In this document: one piece after another, positions 33,889 through 41,954 of the stretch | How the letters are laid out: each line of letters starts with the position of its first letter | How positions within the stretch are numbered: position 1 is the stretch's first letter | Assembly: GCF_003024685.1 (NCBI RefSeq) | Contig: NZ_PYLQ01000010.1 | Location: 23,340 to 87,339 of the forward strand | DNA from: Faecalibacillus intestinalis | GTDB lineage: Bacteria; Bacillota_I; Bacilli_A; Erysipelotrichales; Coprobacillaceae | DNA: 64,000 nt | Direction: 5' to 3' | The notes under the pieces: generated by a model | The model's database searches: none | The model's input: the letters and a program-made list of their open reading frames with translations, nothing else | Told to the model about the DNA's origin: nothing | Made by a program: the position numbers and the translations under genes

Positions 33889-34219
33889 ATTTTATTTTCC
33901 TCCAACAAAAAAAGGATACATCTGCATCCGTTTTTCTCTATTATATATAATTTTAAATTTATAAATTTCATCATTCTAATTACAATTTTACATTCATTTT
34001 TTCATCAAATATTCTTGAATTTACAAGCAATCATAAATGCCCGTAGCTATACAGTAGATATACTGTAGGTATGCATTTACTGACGAACTAGTATATTGAC
34101 TTTCAGTTTTGTATAAACTATAATGTAGTTGAAAAAAGGAACTGCCAGTAAGCGGTTGTCCTTGGATTTTGTATTTTTGTTAAAATAACTAACTCATACT
34201 TTTCCAGAGGGTGAGGTAG
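33889..34219. other. Non-coding region 5' of the mobilisation genes
   Basis: Holds the antisense-RNA half of a type I toxin-antitoxin unit (34096-34227) and, on the minus strand, the promoter region of the 33490-33888 gene. No other gene seen. Confidence 0.5.
34096..34124 (+). promoter_or_regulatory. Strong sigma-A promoter for the antitoxin RNA
   Basis: TTGACT (34096-34101), 17-bp spacer, TATAAT (34119-34124). Drives a plus-strand RNA with no reading frame, pointing at the toxin gene's 3' end. Confidence 0.8.
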
Positions 34220-34227
34220 TTATTTTT
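34131..34227 (+). ncRNA. Antitoxin RNA of a type I toxin-antitoxin pair
   Basis: Transcript predicted from about 34131 (7 bp after the -10) to the T-run at 34227, roughly 97 nt. It is antisense to the last bases and 3' end of the toxin mRNA and shares its terminator stem. It opens with a motif GGAACTGCC...GGTTGTCCTTGG (34138-34166) that folds into a hairpin. Confidence 0.65.
34184..34227. terminator. Bidirectional terminator shared by toxin mRNA and antitoxin RNA
   Basis: AATAACTAACTCA (34184-34196) pairs with TGAGGTAGTTATT (34212-34224) with one mismatch; T-run on the plus strand (TATTTTTTT) and on the minus strand (AGTTATTTTA). Convergent transcripts overlap here. Confidence 0.8.
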
Positions 34228-34336
34228 TTGCACTTTTATCTATGATGATAAGAAGTAACTTTACAATGATTCCTATAATAGACACAATAAATGCTAACGC
34301 TGTTAGCACCACCATGACTGTTTCATATGTTGTCAT
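34220..34336 (-). CDS. Holin-like type I toxin peptide (38 aa)
   Basis: GGAGGTGATGCGC precedes ATG 34336. The peptide starts MTTYETVMVVLTALAFIVSI and ends IIIDKSAKK: one transmembrane helix with a short charged C-terminus, matching the 'putative holin-like toxin' family (BsrG/TxpA/Fst-like). Such peptides insert in the membrane and are silenced by an antisense RNA. A converging promoter and shared terminator make the pair complete. It would help retain the element in the host. Confidence 0.85.
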   Translation of the reverse strand: MTTYETVMVVLTALAFIVSIIGIIVKLLLIIIDKSAKK

Positions 34337-34560
34337 TGCGCATCACCTCCGTTTTTCAGATTTTCCCAAAACTTCTAGGAATGTGAATTTCGAAGGATTG
34401 CGTACCTTCGTCATGACGACCAAGGATAACCACCTACCGTATACGGCTGTTCCATTTATGATTATAACATATCACATATTTTCAAACTACATTTTCCGTC
34501 AAAATTCTGCTTACGCTGTTTTTGACGACCTGTTATCTCCTGCTGTTTCTAGGAGAACAT
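34337..34560. other. Toxin mRNA leader and promoter region
   Basis: Minus-strand -10 TATAAT at 34466-34461 with an upstream TG (extended -10). The leader starts near 34454 with GGAACAGCC...GGTTATCCTTGG (34453-34418), the same motif, same sense, as in the antitoxin RNA. Farther right is an inverted repeat CGTCAAAA/TTTTTGACG (34498-34528 region). Confidence 0.6.
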
Positions 34561-34878
34561 TTAATATACAACGCCACTATTGACGCACTGTCTTCAATAA
34601 TGACGTTGTTTTTCTTTTGTGAACATCTTTGAAACAACGGGCATTGCCCGTTGTTGTAAGGTGAAGCGACGTCGCTTCTTTAACCTGCACACGCCACATC
34701 TTTTAAAAGTTACCCTTATTTTTCAATCCAAATTGGACATTCTATCCATCTGTTTTGAAAAATCTTTAAAATAAGGGCACACGTTTTTAAACAAATAAAA
34801 TTGGCATACTTATTCCATATTTCTATAAAAAGCGCACACGATCAAAATTTACCGCCAAACACTCCTTGATACATTGAT
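34561..34878. other. Palindrome-rich region, candidate oriT
   Basis: Contains a 15-bp stem (34569-34583 with 34594-34608) followed by a T-run, a 9-bp perfect hairpin ACAACGGGC/GCCCGTTGT (34634-34654), a 16-bp perfect palindrome GAAGCGACGTCGCTTC (34663-34678), a 10-bp inverted repeat CCCTTATTTT/AAAATAAGGG (34713-34722, 34768-34777), and three copies of GCACACG (34687, 34777, 34834). No reading frame of note. Its position upstream of the ribbon-helix-helix and relaxase genes suggests the transfer origin; this is inference. Confidence 0.5.
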
Positions 34879-35109
34879 TTACGGATGTTCCTCAATGATT
34901 GTTCTAGGCTTTTTACTAACGACAGGTTCATCTCCTTCTAATTCTTCAATGAATTCTCTGACTTCTGGTTTGACGTGCTTTTTATAGATTTGATTCAAGC
35001 TTTCCATAATTTCTACTTCAATTGTTGTATTTTTCTTTGCAAGATTTGAGTTGATTGCTCGAACTCTTGCTTCAGGATATTTTATTTTTATCTCTTTTTG
35101 TTTAACCAT
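34879..35109 (-). CDS. DUF6103-type small ICE protein (76 aa)
   Basis: Begins MVKQKEIKIKYPEARVRAIN and has the pattern 'KKNTTIEVEIMESLNQIYKKHVKPEVREFIEE' seen in small proteins of Firmicute conjugative elements. Charged, helical, no catalytic residues. It follows the DUF4314/DUF3846 gene by 2 bp and is the last gene before the oriT-like region. Function unknown; could be DNA-binding. Confidence 0.75.
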   Translation of the reverse strand: MVKQKEIKIKYPEARVRAINSNLAKKNTTIEVEIMESLNQIYKKHVKPEVREFIEELEGDEPVVSKKPRTIIEEHP

Positions 35110-35111
35110 TT

Positions 35112-35720
35112 TTAAAACCCCCTTATCGTTATTTCAATTTTTTCAAACACTTCTTGCTGCTCGATTTCCTCTAATTCATGAAATCTTTCTTTATATTCAT
35201 TGACCTGTTCATCGGTTAAAGAAACTAGATCTTCTGATCCATCATCTCCTGCAATAAAAAAAGTGCCAGCAATAACATCTCTGCCAACACGTCTGTTTGC
35301 CTGTAAATTCATGAGTTTTCCTTCCTCGTTACAGACAAGAACAGTATTATCATTCAAGTCAATTTCTTCAATCAGACCACCAACAACTCTTTGCATATCA
35401 TCCAATGTATTTTCTATATATTCAACCTTTGGTTCTTTCATTGGCTCAACAACGAGTACACGTATTTTTTCATCGGCTTCTCGTATTTTCTCCTGATTTT
35501 GAACACTTTCAATAACATAGAAGCTGTCTTCACCTACGATAAGACCTAAACTTTGTCCATTATCCCACTTCATATGGATTGTTCCAATATCATCAACTGT
35601 TTCTACAGTTCCTAATGTTCCAGTGGGAACAGGATGATGAGGATCGTCCATAGAATTGAGCATGATCCTTGTTCCCTTTGGATATTTCTGTTTGATTTCC
35701 TTAATTTTATCTTGATTCAT
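35112..35720 (-). CDS. DUF4314-DUF3846 ICE protein (202 aa)
   Basis: ATG at 35720 with AAGGAGGTGAGG directly upstream. Two domains: an SH3-like DUF4314 ('KYPKGTRIMLNSMDDPHHPV', 'GTLGTVETVDDIGTIHMKWD', residues ~12-75) and DUF3846 ('IRVLVVEPMKEPKVEYIENT', residues ~85-190). Both domains recur in ICE and phage accessory genes and in antirestriction clusters. Their function is not established. It sits inside the transfer operon. Confidence 0.8.
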   Translation of the reverse strand: MNQDKIKEIKQKYPKGTRIMLNSMDDPHHPVPTGTLGTVETVDDIGTIHMKWDNGQSLGLIVGEDSFYVIESVQNQEKIREADEKIRVLVVEPMKEPKVEYIENTLDDMQRVVGGLIEEIDLNDNTVLVCNEEGKLMNLQANRRVGRDVIAGTFFIAGDDGSEDLVSLTDEQVNEYKERFHELEEIEQQEVFEKIEITIRGF

Positions 35721-35733
35721 TTTCCTCACCTCC

Positions 35734-36141
35734 TTACATTTGCAAACTAAAATTTATTTTATTTTCCTGTTCGATATTCAACAGATCAACTTGAAAATTT
35801 TCTTTAATAAACTCATTGACTTTGCCTGTTGGATGTCCTATATCTCCATCATCAAAATCACTTTGAAGTTGCATCGCAACAGAATTGATAAGTTCCATAA
35901 GATAATCTCTAGAATATTCTGTATTAGGAAACACCTTATTGATATAAATACCATTTGTATCAAACAGTACCAAGCCATTGTGCTTTATAGAGATTTCAAG
36001 ATCACCAAACATCCCTGCATTCTGTACAAAGTTTCCAATTTCTTCATACTGAAGATCTATACATTTTTCATGATCCGTTTTTAAACAGCCAACATATTCT
36101 GTATGCAAGTAGTTCTTTATAAATTCATTTTGTTCATTCAT
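35734..36141 (-). CDS. Unknown ICE protein (135 aa)
   Basis: Starts MNEQNEFIKNYLHTEYVGCL; alpha/beta composition, acidic, without signal peptide or membrane helix. Two bp after the NlpC/P60 gene and 5-13 bp before the next. No family recognised with confidence; a conserved-position accessory gene. Confidence 0.65.
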   Translation of the reverse strand: MNEQNEFIKNYLHTEYVGCLKTDHEKCIDLQYEEIGNFVQNAGMFGDLEISIKHNGLVLFDTNGIYINKVFPNTEYSRDYLMELINSVAMQLQSDFDDGDIGHPTGKVNEFIKENFQVDLLNIEQENKINFSLQM

Positions 36142-36143
36142 TG

Positions 36144-37217
36144 CTATCGTCCTTCCATCATATTCAGTCTGTAATAACCACTCCAGTAAGACACAGTATT
36201 CATGGCAACATTGCTGTCGTTACTGTTTTCATGTATCCACACAGCTTCACCTTTTGCATTCTTTCCTGCATAGATTCCCACATGAGTTGTCTTTCCTGAT
36301 TTGTTAATTAAAAAGGCAAGATCACCCGCTTTGAGATCTTGCTTTGCTATTTTTTTGCACATTTTTATCTGTCCTGATGTATTTGTATTGCCAAGATTAT
36401 TGTTCATAACAGTCCAATAGACCCAGTCTACAAAATGTGAACAGTCCAGTCCTTTTTTATTTCTTCCTTTGCTGTCTGGTGCAACAGTTACTCCAAAATC
36501 ATTACCATCATATCCTGCACACTTGGCAGAACCACCCCAGTAATAAGGTATCTTTCCAACAGCATCCGCAGCCTGCATCACTATTTTCTTTCTGATTTCA
36601 CTTGTATCTTCAGGCATATTTTTTATCAGTTCATCCATCTGCTCTTTGGAAAGTGTTGTGACTGTTTTTCCATCATTTCCAATCAATGCACCATAACAGG
36701 TTTCCATTGACTTTTTTGTATCTTTCAGTAGTTTTTCATTCAGATTCTTTTCTAGACTGGCATAGATGACGGCGTTTACAGAAGTAGGAACTTTGACTTC
36801 TTCACCCTCTGTAAAACTGTTGACCCATGCCTCTGCCATTTCATCTGAAAATACTTTATGCTGTGAAGAAACCATATAACCAATAAAATAGCCTTTGACC
36901 TGATAAATATTAAGCGATGATCCATTTGTAAAAGTCTGATTAATTTTGTCAATATGACTGTCAATCAACACAAGTCCATCCTGTATTTCCTGAACATATT
37001 GCTTCATTTCACCTGTAAGTTCACTAATTGGATTGCCTTCAAACAGATCCGTTACAAGATTGTGATTGAATGAAATACCATCTGAAAAAATAGCACCAAT
37101 TAAAACAGTAATAGCAACAAAAGGTGAAATAATAACAACAGCTACATTTCTGACAAACTTCCTGCCATCATCACTGCTAAAAAAAGACAGAGCTAACTTT
37201 ATAAGTTTTGTTTTCAT
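36144..37217 (-). CDS. NlpC/P60-type cell wall hydrolase of the mating apparatus (357 aa)
   Basis: An N-terminal membrane anchor ('VAVVIISPFVAITVLIGAIF') leads to a ~150-residue stalk, then an NlpC/P60 domain (~215-357): Cys in 'GLDCSHFVDWVYW', His in 'TTHVGIYAGK', and a third polar residue in 'WIHENSND'. It hydrolyses peptidoglycan so that the transfer channel can cross the wall (VirB1-like role). It overlaps the upstream gene by one base. Confidence 0.9.
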   Translation of the reverse strand: MKTKLIKLALSFFSSDDGRKFVRNVAVVIISPFVAITVLIGAIFSDGISFNHNLVTDLFEGNPISELTGEMKQYVQEIQDGLVLIDSHIDKINQTFTNGSSLNIYQVKGYFIGYMVSSQHKVFSDEMAEAWVNSFTEGEEVKVPTSVNAVIYASLEKNLNEKLLKDTKKSMETCYGALIGNDGKTVTTLSKEQMDELIKNMPEDTSEIRKKIVMQAADAVGKIPYYWGGSAKCAGYDGNDFGVTVAPDSKGRNKKGLDCSHFVDWVYWTVMNNNLGNTNTSGQIKMCKKIAKQDLKAGDLAFLINKSGKTTHVGIYAGKNAKGEAVWIHENSNDSNVAMNTVSYWSGYYRLNMMEGR

Positions 37218-37708
37218 TACTGTCTGACATCTCTATAACCATAAGGATACATTGCTGCTTCTGTTTGATTTAAAACAGTTTCTTTCATTTTTTCAACAGC
37301 CTCATCTAAATACTTTTCATCAAGGGAACAGTCCTTATATCCTTGCTTGATTATTTCATAGTATTCCTTACCTGGTACTCCATATTCATAACCATCATTC
37401 ATCACATAAACCATCGCCTCAGTTGTAATTGTTCCATTAGAAATTCTCAAATTTTTCTTTTCGTAGAGGTGTGGATAACCTTCATAGCGATCAAGGAAAT
37501 GCTCATCGTTTTCTGAAATTTCCCAAATACCTACAGGTACTTCCATTCCCTTTTTTGGTTCTACAGTCGCAACTGCATTACTTTTATTTCCTCTAAACAC
37601 CATTTCATAATTTGACAACATACCTGTTCCAACCAGTTTAGCCTCTGGACATCTGTGTGCCATCTGCTCCCTGTTTAAATTACTGCCATAAGCCACATAA
37701 TATTTCAT
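37217..37708 (-). CDS. Gamma-glutamylcyclotransferase-like protein (163 aa)
   Basis: AIG2/GGCT fold: 'YYVAYGSNLNREQMAHRCPEA' at the N-terminus carries the YGSNL loop, and the catalytic Glu is in 'DRYEGYPHLY'. Such enzymes release pyroglutamate from gamma-glutamyl amines. It lies 17 bp downstream of an amidoligase gene, a pairing known for peptide-tagging or cell-wall-related ligase systems. Its presence within a transfer operon suggests modification or removal of a gamma-glutamyl link during mating; substrate unknown. Confidence 0.85.
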   Translation of the reverse strand: MKYYVAYGSNLNREQMAHRCPEAKLVGTGMLSNYEMVFRGNKSNAVATVEPKKGMEVPVGIWEISENDEHFLDRYEGYPHLYEKKNLRISNGTITTEAMVYVMNDGYEYGVPGKEYYEIIKQGYKDCSLDEKYLDEAVEKMKETVLNQTEAAMYPYGYRDVRQ

Positions 37709-37725
37709 TCTTTTCTGTTCCTCCT

Positions 37726-38715
37726 TTACATCTGTTGCATGTGCATTCCAAGTTCTTCTTGAACATCTTCCAATGATTCATTATTTGTTTCCTGTGCACT
37801 TTGCAATCTTTCTCTTTGCATAACTGCCTGTTGTGGATCTTTCCATGCAATACATCCATCTAGATTTTTTAAAAGATGATGTCGTGCTGTTTTAAATTCA
37901 TCGCCAATAAGTCCAAGTCGTAAAAGCCAAGTCCTGAACGTATATTTCTCATTAGACGAATGTGTCTTAACTCTACTTGCCTTATTTTGAACCAATGCCT
38001 GATGAGATATTGCCAAACAAAACTGGATATAGGTCTTGATTTCACCTGCATGAAGTGTTCCATTAAACATCCGAAATTCTATTGTTCCCTTTGAAAAAAC
38101 ACTATGAAAATTTAAGGCATGATACCTCGAATCATCATAGTGTTCGTATTTTCTGCTGGTATTTCCGTCATACCAGAGATTTTCAACTTCCTCAATATCC
38201 TTTGGCTTTTTTCGATTGAGCATTTCTAAAAAATCATCATCTATTTTCTTACAGAATCGTACTTCTTTTTGCGGTCTTACCTTTAAAGCTTTAAAGATAA
38301 GATCCTCTTTTGAATACATAATATTTGCAATATTTCTTAATGATCTGGCAGTGTGTTTTGAAGCATCCACATGAATGTGAATTCCACAGCTTTCATTGAC
38401 TTTAGCATGACCATTTCTTCTTAATTCACGAACAATGCTCTGTATCGTTTCTATATCATCATAATGACATATAGGAGAAACGACCTCTACTTTATAATCA
38501 GGATCATAGTTAAATCGATTTCCACATTGCGGTGTAATACTTGCATCTCGTACAATTTTCCATTTTCTTCCGTCCTGATCACAGACAGAATAGGTATCAT
38601 ATATACCACGTTCATGCTTAATGCCTGTATCAAAATGTTTAGCAATAATCAAAGCAGCGCTTCTTCTTGTTAAACCTGTCATTTCTATTTCTATTCCAAA
38701 ACGCTTACTTTTCAT
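37726..38715 (-). CDS. Amidoligase-family enzyme (329 aa)
   Basis: Amidoligase (COOH-NH2 ligase superfamily) motifs: 'RFGIEIEMTGL' at the start, 'YKVEVVSPICHYDD', 'CGIHIHVDAS', and 'GTIEFRMFNGTLHA'. These supply ATP and metal ligands. Members ligate amines to carboxylates and are often linked to GGCT proteins, as here. It sits between the VirB4-like ATPase and the GGCT gene in the transfer operon. The target might be peptidoglycan stem peptides or a secreted peptide; not known. Confidence 0.88.
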   Translation of the reverse strand: MKSKRFGIEIEMTGLTRRSAALIIAKHFDTGIKHERGIYDTYSVCDQDGRKWKIVRDASITPQCGNRFNYDPDYKVEVVSPICHYDDIETIQSIVRELRRNGHAKVNESCGIHIHVDASKHTARSLRNIANIMYSKEDLIFKALKVRPQKEVRFCKKIDDDFLEMLNRKKPKDIEEVENLWYDGNTSRKYEHYDDSRYHALNFHSVFSKGTIEFRMFNGTLHAGEIKTYIQFCLAISHQALVQNKASRVKTHSSNEKYTFRTWLLRLGLIGDEFKTARHHLLKNLDGCIAWKDPQQAVMQRERLQSAQETNNESLEDVQEELGMHMQQM

Positions 38716-38729
38716 GGATATTCATCATC

Positions 38730-40577
38730 CTATCTTCCGCCTTTATCACCAAACAGTTTTGATTTATAATCTGGTGCATGAACAATAAGGTTGTATCTTT
38801 CACTTCCACATTTATAAAGACAGGCACCTCTTTGCGGATATTTAATAAGTTCATATTCACTTTCTTCAAGCTGTAACGTATCAATATAAAATCTTGCATC
38901 CGTATTTCCTGCATTGAACAGGAACGTATGTGTTGGTATTGAAAACAATGGTTTTGTTAGTTCTCTGATTCCTTCAATATTGAAATCTTCCAGATTTTGA
39001 GAAGCTAAAATAACAGAACTTTCCTTTTTTCGAACACGCTTCATAAAATTTCTAATGTATTCTACTGCTGTTGTATTTGTTAAAAAAAGATAAAGTTCAT
39101 CGATTGAAGCTACTGTATACCCTCTTTTCAACAGCTCATTGGACATATAGGAAAGGATATTAAAAAGCATCGCATCTTTTAAAGACTTATTTGCCTGTAA
39201 AAGATCCTTAACACCAAAAGTCACAACCTTTTGTGAATGAATATTGGTATGCCCATTAAAGAAACGACTGTCACTTCCCACACATATTGAATTTAATAAA
39301 AGCAATATTTCACGCAGTGATTCTCTTGTATAAATGTTATTTCTGTTTGTGTTGTAATGTTTGTATTCTTCATCAATGTAATCATAGAGATCACTCAATA
39401 TAGGGTAGTCGTCATGTTCTAGAACACTAAGATCCGTCTTTTCATTAATGTTGAATCTTTGATAGACTTTAACCAACATAATTTCTAACGTATCGATTTG
39501 CTCCTCTGTAAACGCCTTATATGTCTTGAAAAAATCCTTTAAAAAGGAAATATGTTGTGCAAGAACTGTTGACTGTTTAAATGCAACAGGAACATCATCT
39601 TCACCTGAATCTTCTATATCTTCTGACCATTGTTTTGGTTCAAGAACATTAATGATATATCGTCCTGCCATCATATCAATAAAAACACCGCCAAGATTAT
39701 AGGTTACTTCTTCATATTCATGTTCAGGATCTAGAGTTATTAAAGACATTCCCTGTTCTCTTAAATTCAACAGTAAAAGTTTTAAAAGATATGATTTTCC
39801 CTGTCCTGAATTTCCAAGAATAAGAGCATTGGCATTTGTTCTGTCATCACTTCTTTCATTGAAATCAACAATAATATTGCTTCCGAATTTATCGTGACCT
39901 ATATAAATTCCATGCGGATCTGTCTTACCTGAATAGTTAAATGGGAAAAGATTTGCAACACTTGATGCTGGAAGAACACGTTCAAACTGCTCCTTGAATC
40001 CATCATATCCCGATGGAGTAACCGCTAGAAATCCTTCTTTCTGTCTTAAAAGAAGACGATCAACATTCAACTTGCTTCGCACAAGTTCTGTCATCATTTC
40101 AGTCTGAATAAGTTTAAGTTCATCATAGCTGTCAGCAATCAACTCAAAATAAACAGCACAGTGAACAAGTGGTTCTCTGTTTCGATGCATATTGGCAATC
40201 AGTTCAATAACATCATTAAGATTGCTTTGAGCAGTTACTGTTTCTTTTAGATCTTGCGTATTGCTTTGTCTGAGCCTGTTTTTATTAGCTGCATTCCCAA
40301 TGATCTTCTTTTCTTCTGCAGAAGTGACCTGTCTGGCATAAATATGCAAGGTGATTCCGTCTTTTTCACCCATATAACGTAAAAGTGCCTGTTCATCTGT
40401 AGAGGTTGGATACTCTCGTAATGCCCAGACACTTCTGTAGCTGTTGCCACAAATAAAATATTCTGTATAGAAACGTATTGTTGAAGGTGCAATCATATCA
40501 AGATAATCCTGCACCTTGATTTCTTCTTCATCTTCAACTTCAGCCTTTTTGAATTTACCAAATAATTTATTGAACAC
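38730..40577 (-). CDS. VirB4-like conjugation ATPase (615 aa)
   Basis: GTG at 40577 is chosen because GAGGTGG lies about 7 nt upstream; ATGs at 40580 and 40583 are close alternatives. N-terminal VirB4 domain, then Walker A in 'LILGNSGQGKSYLLKLLLL' and Walker B 'VASIDELYLFL', followed by 'SSVILASQNLEDFNIEG'. It powers assembly of the mating channel. It overlaps the end of the 40567-41109 gene. Confidence 0.93.
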   Translation of the reverse strand: MFNKLFGKFKKAEVEDEEEIKVQDYLDMIAPSTIRFYTEYFICGNSYRSVWALREYPTSTDEQALLRYMGEKDGITLHIYARQVTSAEEKKIIGNAANKNRLRQSNTQDLKETVTAQSNLNDVIELIANMHRNREPLVHCAVYFELIADSYDELKLIQTEMMTELVRSKLNVDRLLLRQKEGFLAVTPSGYDGFKEQFERVLPASSVANLFPFNYSGKTDPHGIYIGHDKFGSNIIVDFNERSDDRTNANALILGNSGQGKSYLLKLLLLNLREQGMSLITLDPEHEYEEVTYNLGGVFIDMMAGRYIINVLEPKQWSEDIEDSGEDDVPVAFKQSTVLAQHISFLKDFFKTYKAFTEEQIDTLEIMLVKVYQRFNINEKTDLSVLEHDDYPILSDLYDYIDEEYKHYNTNRNNIYTRESLREILLLLNSICVGSDSRFFNGHTNIHSQKVVTFGVKDLLQANKSLKDAMLFNILSYMSNELLKRGYTVASIDELYLFLTNTTAVEYIRNFMKRVRKKESSVILASQNLEDFNIEGIRELTKPLFSIPTHTFLFNAGNTDARFYIDTLQLEESEYELIKYPQRGACLYKCGSERYNLIVHAPDYKSKLFGDKGGR

Positions 40578-41109
40578 CATCATACCACCTCTTTCCATCA
40601 TAATCTTCAAACTGACTTGTCGTAACATTCTGTTCAAAATAGACAGCCAACATTCTTTTAATCATTTCCTTATCTGCTCGTGTTACAGAGATATTTTGCA
40701 TACGAATGAGTTTTTCAATACGATGGATCAAAGAATGTACTTCTAACTGATCATCAGGTTTTATACGAACAGCGATCAGGAAAAGTCGTGCTGTTGCTGT
40801 CTGTGTTTGAATCTTATCCAAATGATACAGATCTTCTTTAAGAAGCTTGATAACAACTTCTTCTGTTTCTTCCTGAATTCTTTTTTTCAGAAAATATTTG
40901 TTTTCTTCAAAATTATCTCGACTGTTCAGACAGATAATTTCAATATCATTTAGTCCTTTTACAACATTTGTAAGTGCAAATATCTTTGCACCTATGTTTT
41001 CTTTTGACATAACAGAAAGATTTTGTGGCTGAACAACAAAAAAGACGACTTCCTCTCCATTAAACAGTTTTAAACTGTAATCGGTAATCGTCTTAGTATT
41101 GATTAGCAT
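40567..41109 (-). CDS. Conjugation-module protein (180 aa)
   Basis: Starts MLINTKTITDYSLKLFNGEE. Mixed alpha/beta, soluble, with a charged middle helix ('NKYFLKKRIQEETEEVVIKL'). The position between VirB3-like and VirB4 genes, with overlaps on both sides, matches the small protein that in many Firmicute ICEs precedes VirB4 and may be a split N-terminal VirB4 segment. Precise role unknown. Confidence 0.75.
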   Translation of the reverse strand: MLINTKTITDYSLKLFNGEEVVFFVVQPQNLSVMSKENIGAKIFALTNVVKGLNDIEIICLNSRDNFEENKYFLKKRIQEETEEVVIKLLKEDLYHLDKIQTQTATARLFLIAVRIKPDDQLEVHSLIHRIEKLIRMQNISVTRADKEMIKRMLAVYFEQNVTTSQFEDYDGKRWYDGVQ

Positions 41110-41194
41110 CCTTGTACTGGATACTTTTTTTATTTTTCTTTGTTTTCTTTTTCACGGTATCTTTCTTCTCTGTTTTCTTCTTTCTTTTCATCAT
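41093..41194 (-). CDS. Tiny lysine-rich protein (32-33 aa) between transfer genes
   Basis: ATGATG at 41194/41191, with GGAGG a few bases upstream; the first ATG overlaps the stop of the VirB3-like gene. Product MKRKKKTEKKDTVKKKTKKN then KKSIQYKDANQY, overlapping the next gene's start by 17 bp. Like the 37-aa peptide at 31002, it is a lysine-rich linker gene within the transfer operon. Real translation is likely; function unknown. Confidence 0.5.
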   Translation of the reverse strand: MMKRKKKTEKKDTVKKKTKKNKKSIQYKDANQY

Positions 41195-41505
41195 AGCCTC
41201 CATTTCTTTTTCCTGTTTTCTGTATTCAAGGGTGTTTTTATTTCACCTGTAAAATGCCATTTATATAACTGTTGTGAAAATATAAAGAAGGCAAAGGCAT
41301 ATGATAAAAAATCAAAGATACTGGTATCAGCCATACGGATAGTTAAAAAAGCATAGCACCCTACTAATGCCATTGGCATATAAAAATTGGCATGAGAAAT
41401 GGCAATCACTCCAATGATTGCCCCCACACCTACGATTCCAATATCTCTTAAATACCATAGCCATAATGTTGCCTTCCCTTTTAAATTATCGGGATACATA
41501 TACAT
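41191..41505 (-). CDS. VirB3-like membrane protein (104 aa)
   Basis: Two adjacent membrane segments ('IGIVGVGAIIGVIAISHANF' and 'FLSYAFAFFIFSQQLY') with a short basic C-terminal tail. Located immediately upstream of the VirB4-linked genes, as VirB3/TcpE-like proteins usually are. Probably an inner component of the channel. Confidence 0.75.
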   Translation of the reverse strand: MYMYPDNLKGKATLWLWYLRDIGIVGVGAIIGVIAISHANFYMPMALVGCYAFLTIRMADTSIFDFLSYAFAFFIFSQQLYKWHFTGEIKTPLNTENRKKKWRL

Positions 41506-41506
41506 T

Positions 41507-41899
41507 TTAGCTCAACCTCATTTCATCATTCATTTTTCTATCGACCTGTATATAGGTCATCCATTTCTTTTCATAATAATGCTGTTCAAGATAGCGATAC
41601 AATAACAGATTCACCCACTCATCATATTCTGGAACTTCTTCATAAAGAATGATTGGCTTTGAACATTGCTGTACGATTTGAACTTTTTCATCACAAATCG
41701 CATCAAAAACACAGTCCTGCCAGACACCCTTTTCTTCTGTTTCTTTTACAAGTTCATCATCAACTAAAATCATTCCACTTAACAAATTTGTATTTAAATT
41801 ATCAACATCATATGTAAAACAATGCTTTTTCCCAACGATACCTTCATACTTGCATGTTGCAACAAACCATTTATATTTTTTCAGTTCTTCGATAGTCAT
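41507..41899 (-). CDS. Unknown protein of the transfer module (130 aa)
   Basis: Starts MTIEELKKYKWFVATCKYEG; soluble, acidic, several cysteines ('QQCSKPIILYEEVPEYDEWV'). One bp before the VirB3-like gene, 55 bp after the VirB6-like gene. No family recognised. Confidence 0.65.
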   Translation of the reverse strand: MTIEELKKYKWFVATCKYEGIVGKKHCFTYDVDNLNTNLLSGMILVDDELVKETEEKGVWQDCVFDAICDEKVQIVQQCSKPIILYEEVPEYDEWVNLLLYRYLEQHYYEKKWMTYIQVDRKMNDEMRLS

Positions 41900-41954
41900 G
41901 CTGTACCTCCTACAACAGAAATACCAAATAAGCAGGAAAAATGCAAGATGATTA

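Noticed and set aside
34242..34583. 113-codon plus-strand frame over the toxin gene
   Set aside because: The opposite strand has a clear Shine-Dalgarno, a recognised toxin peptide and promoters; the plus-strand frame is a shadow.
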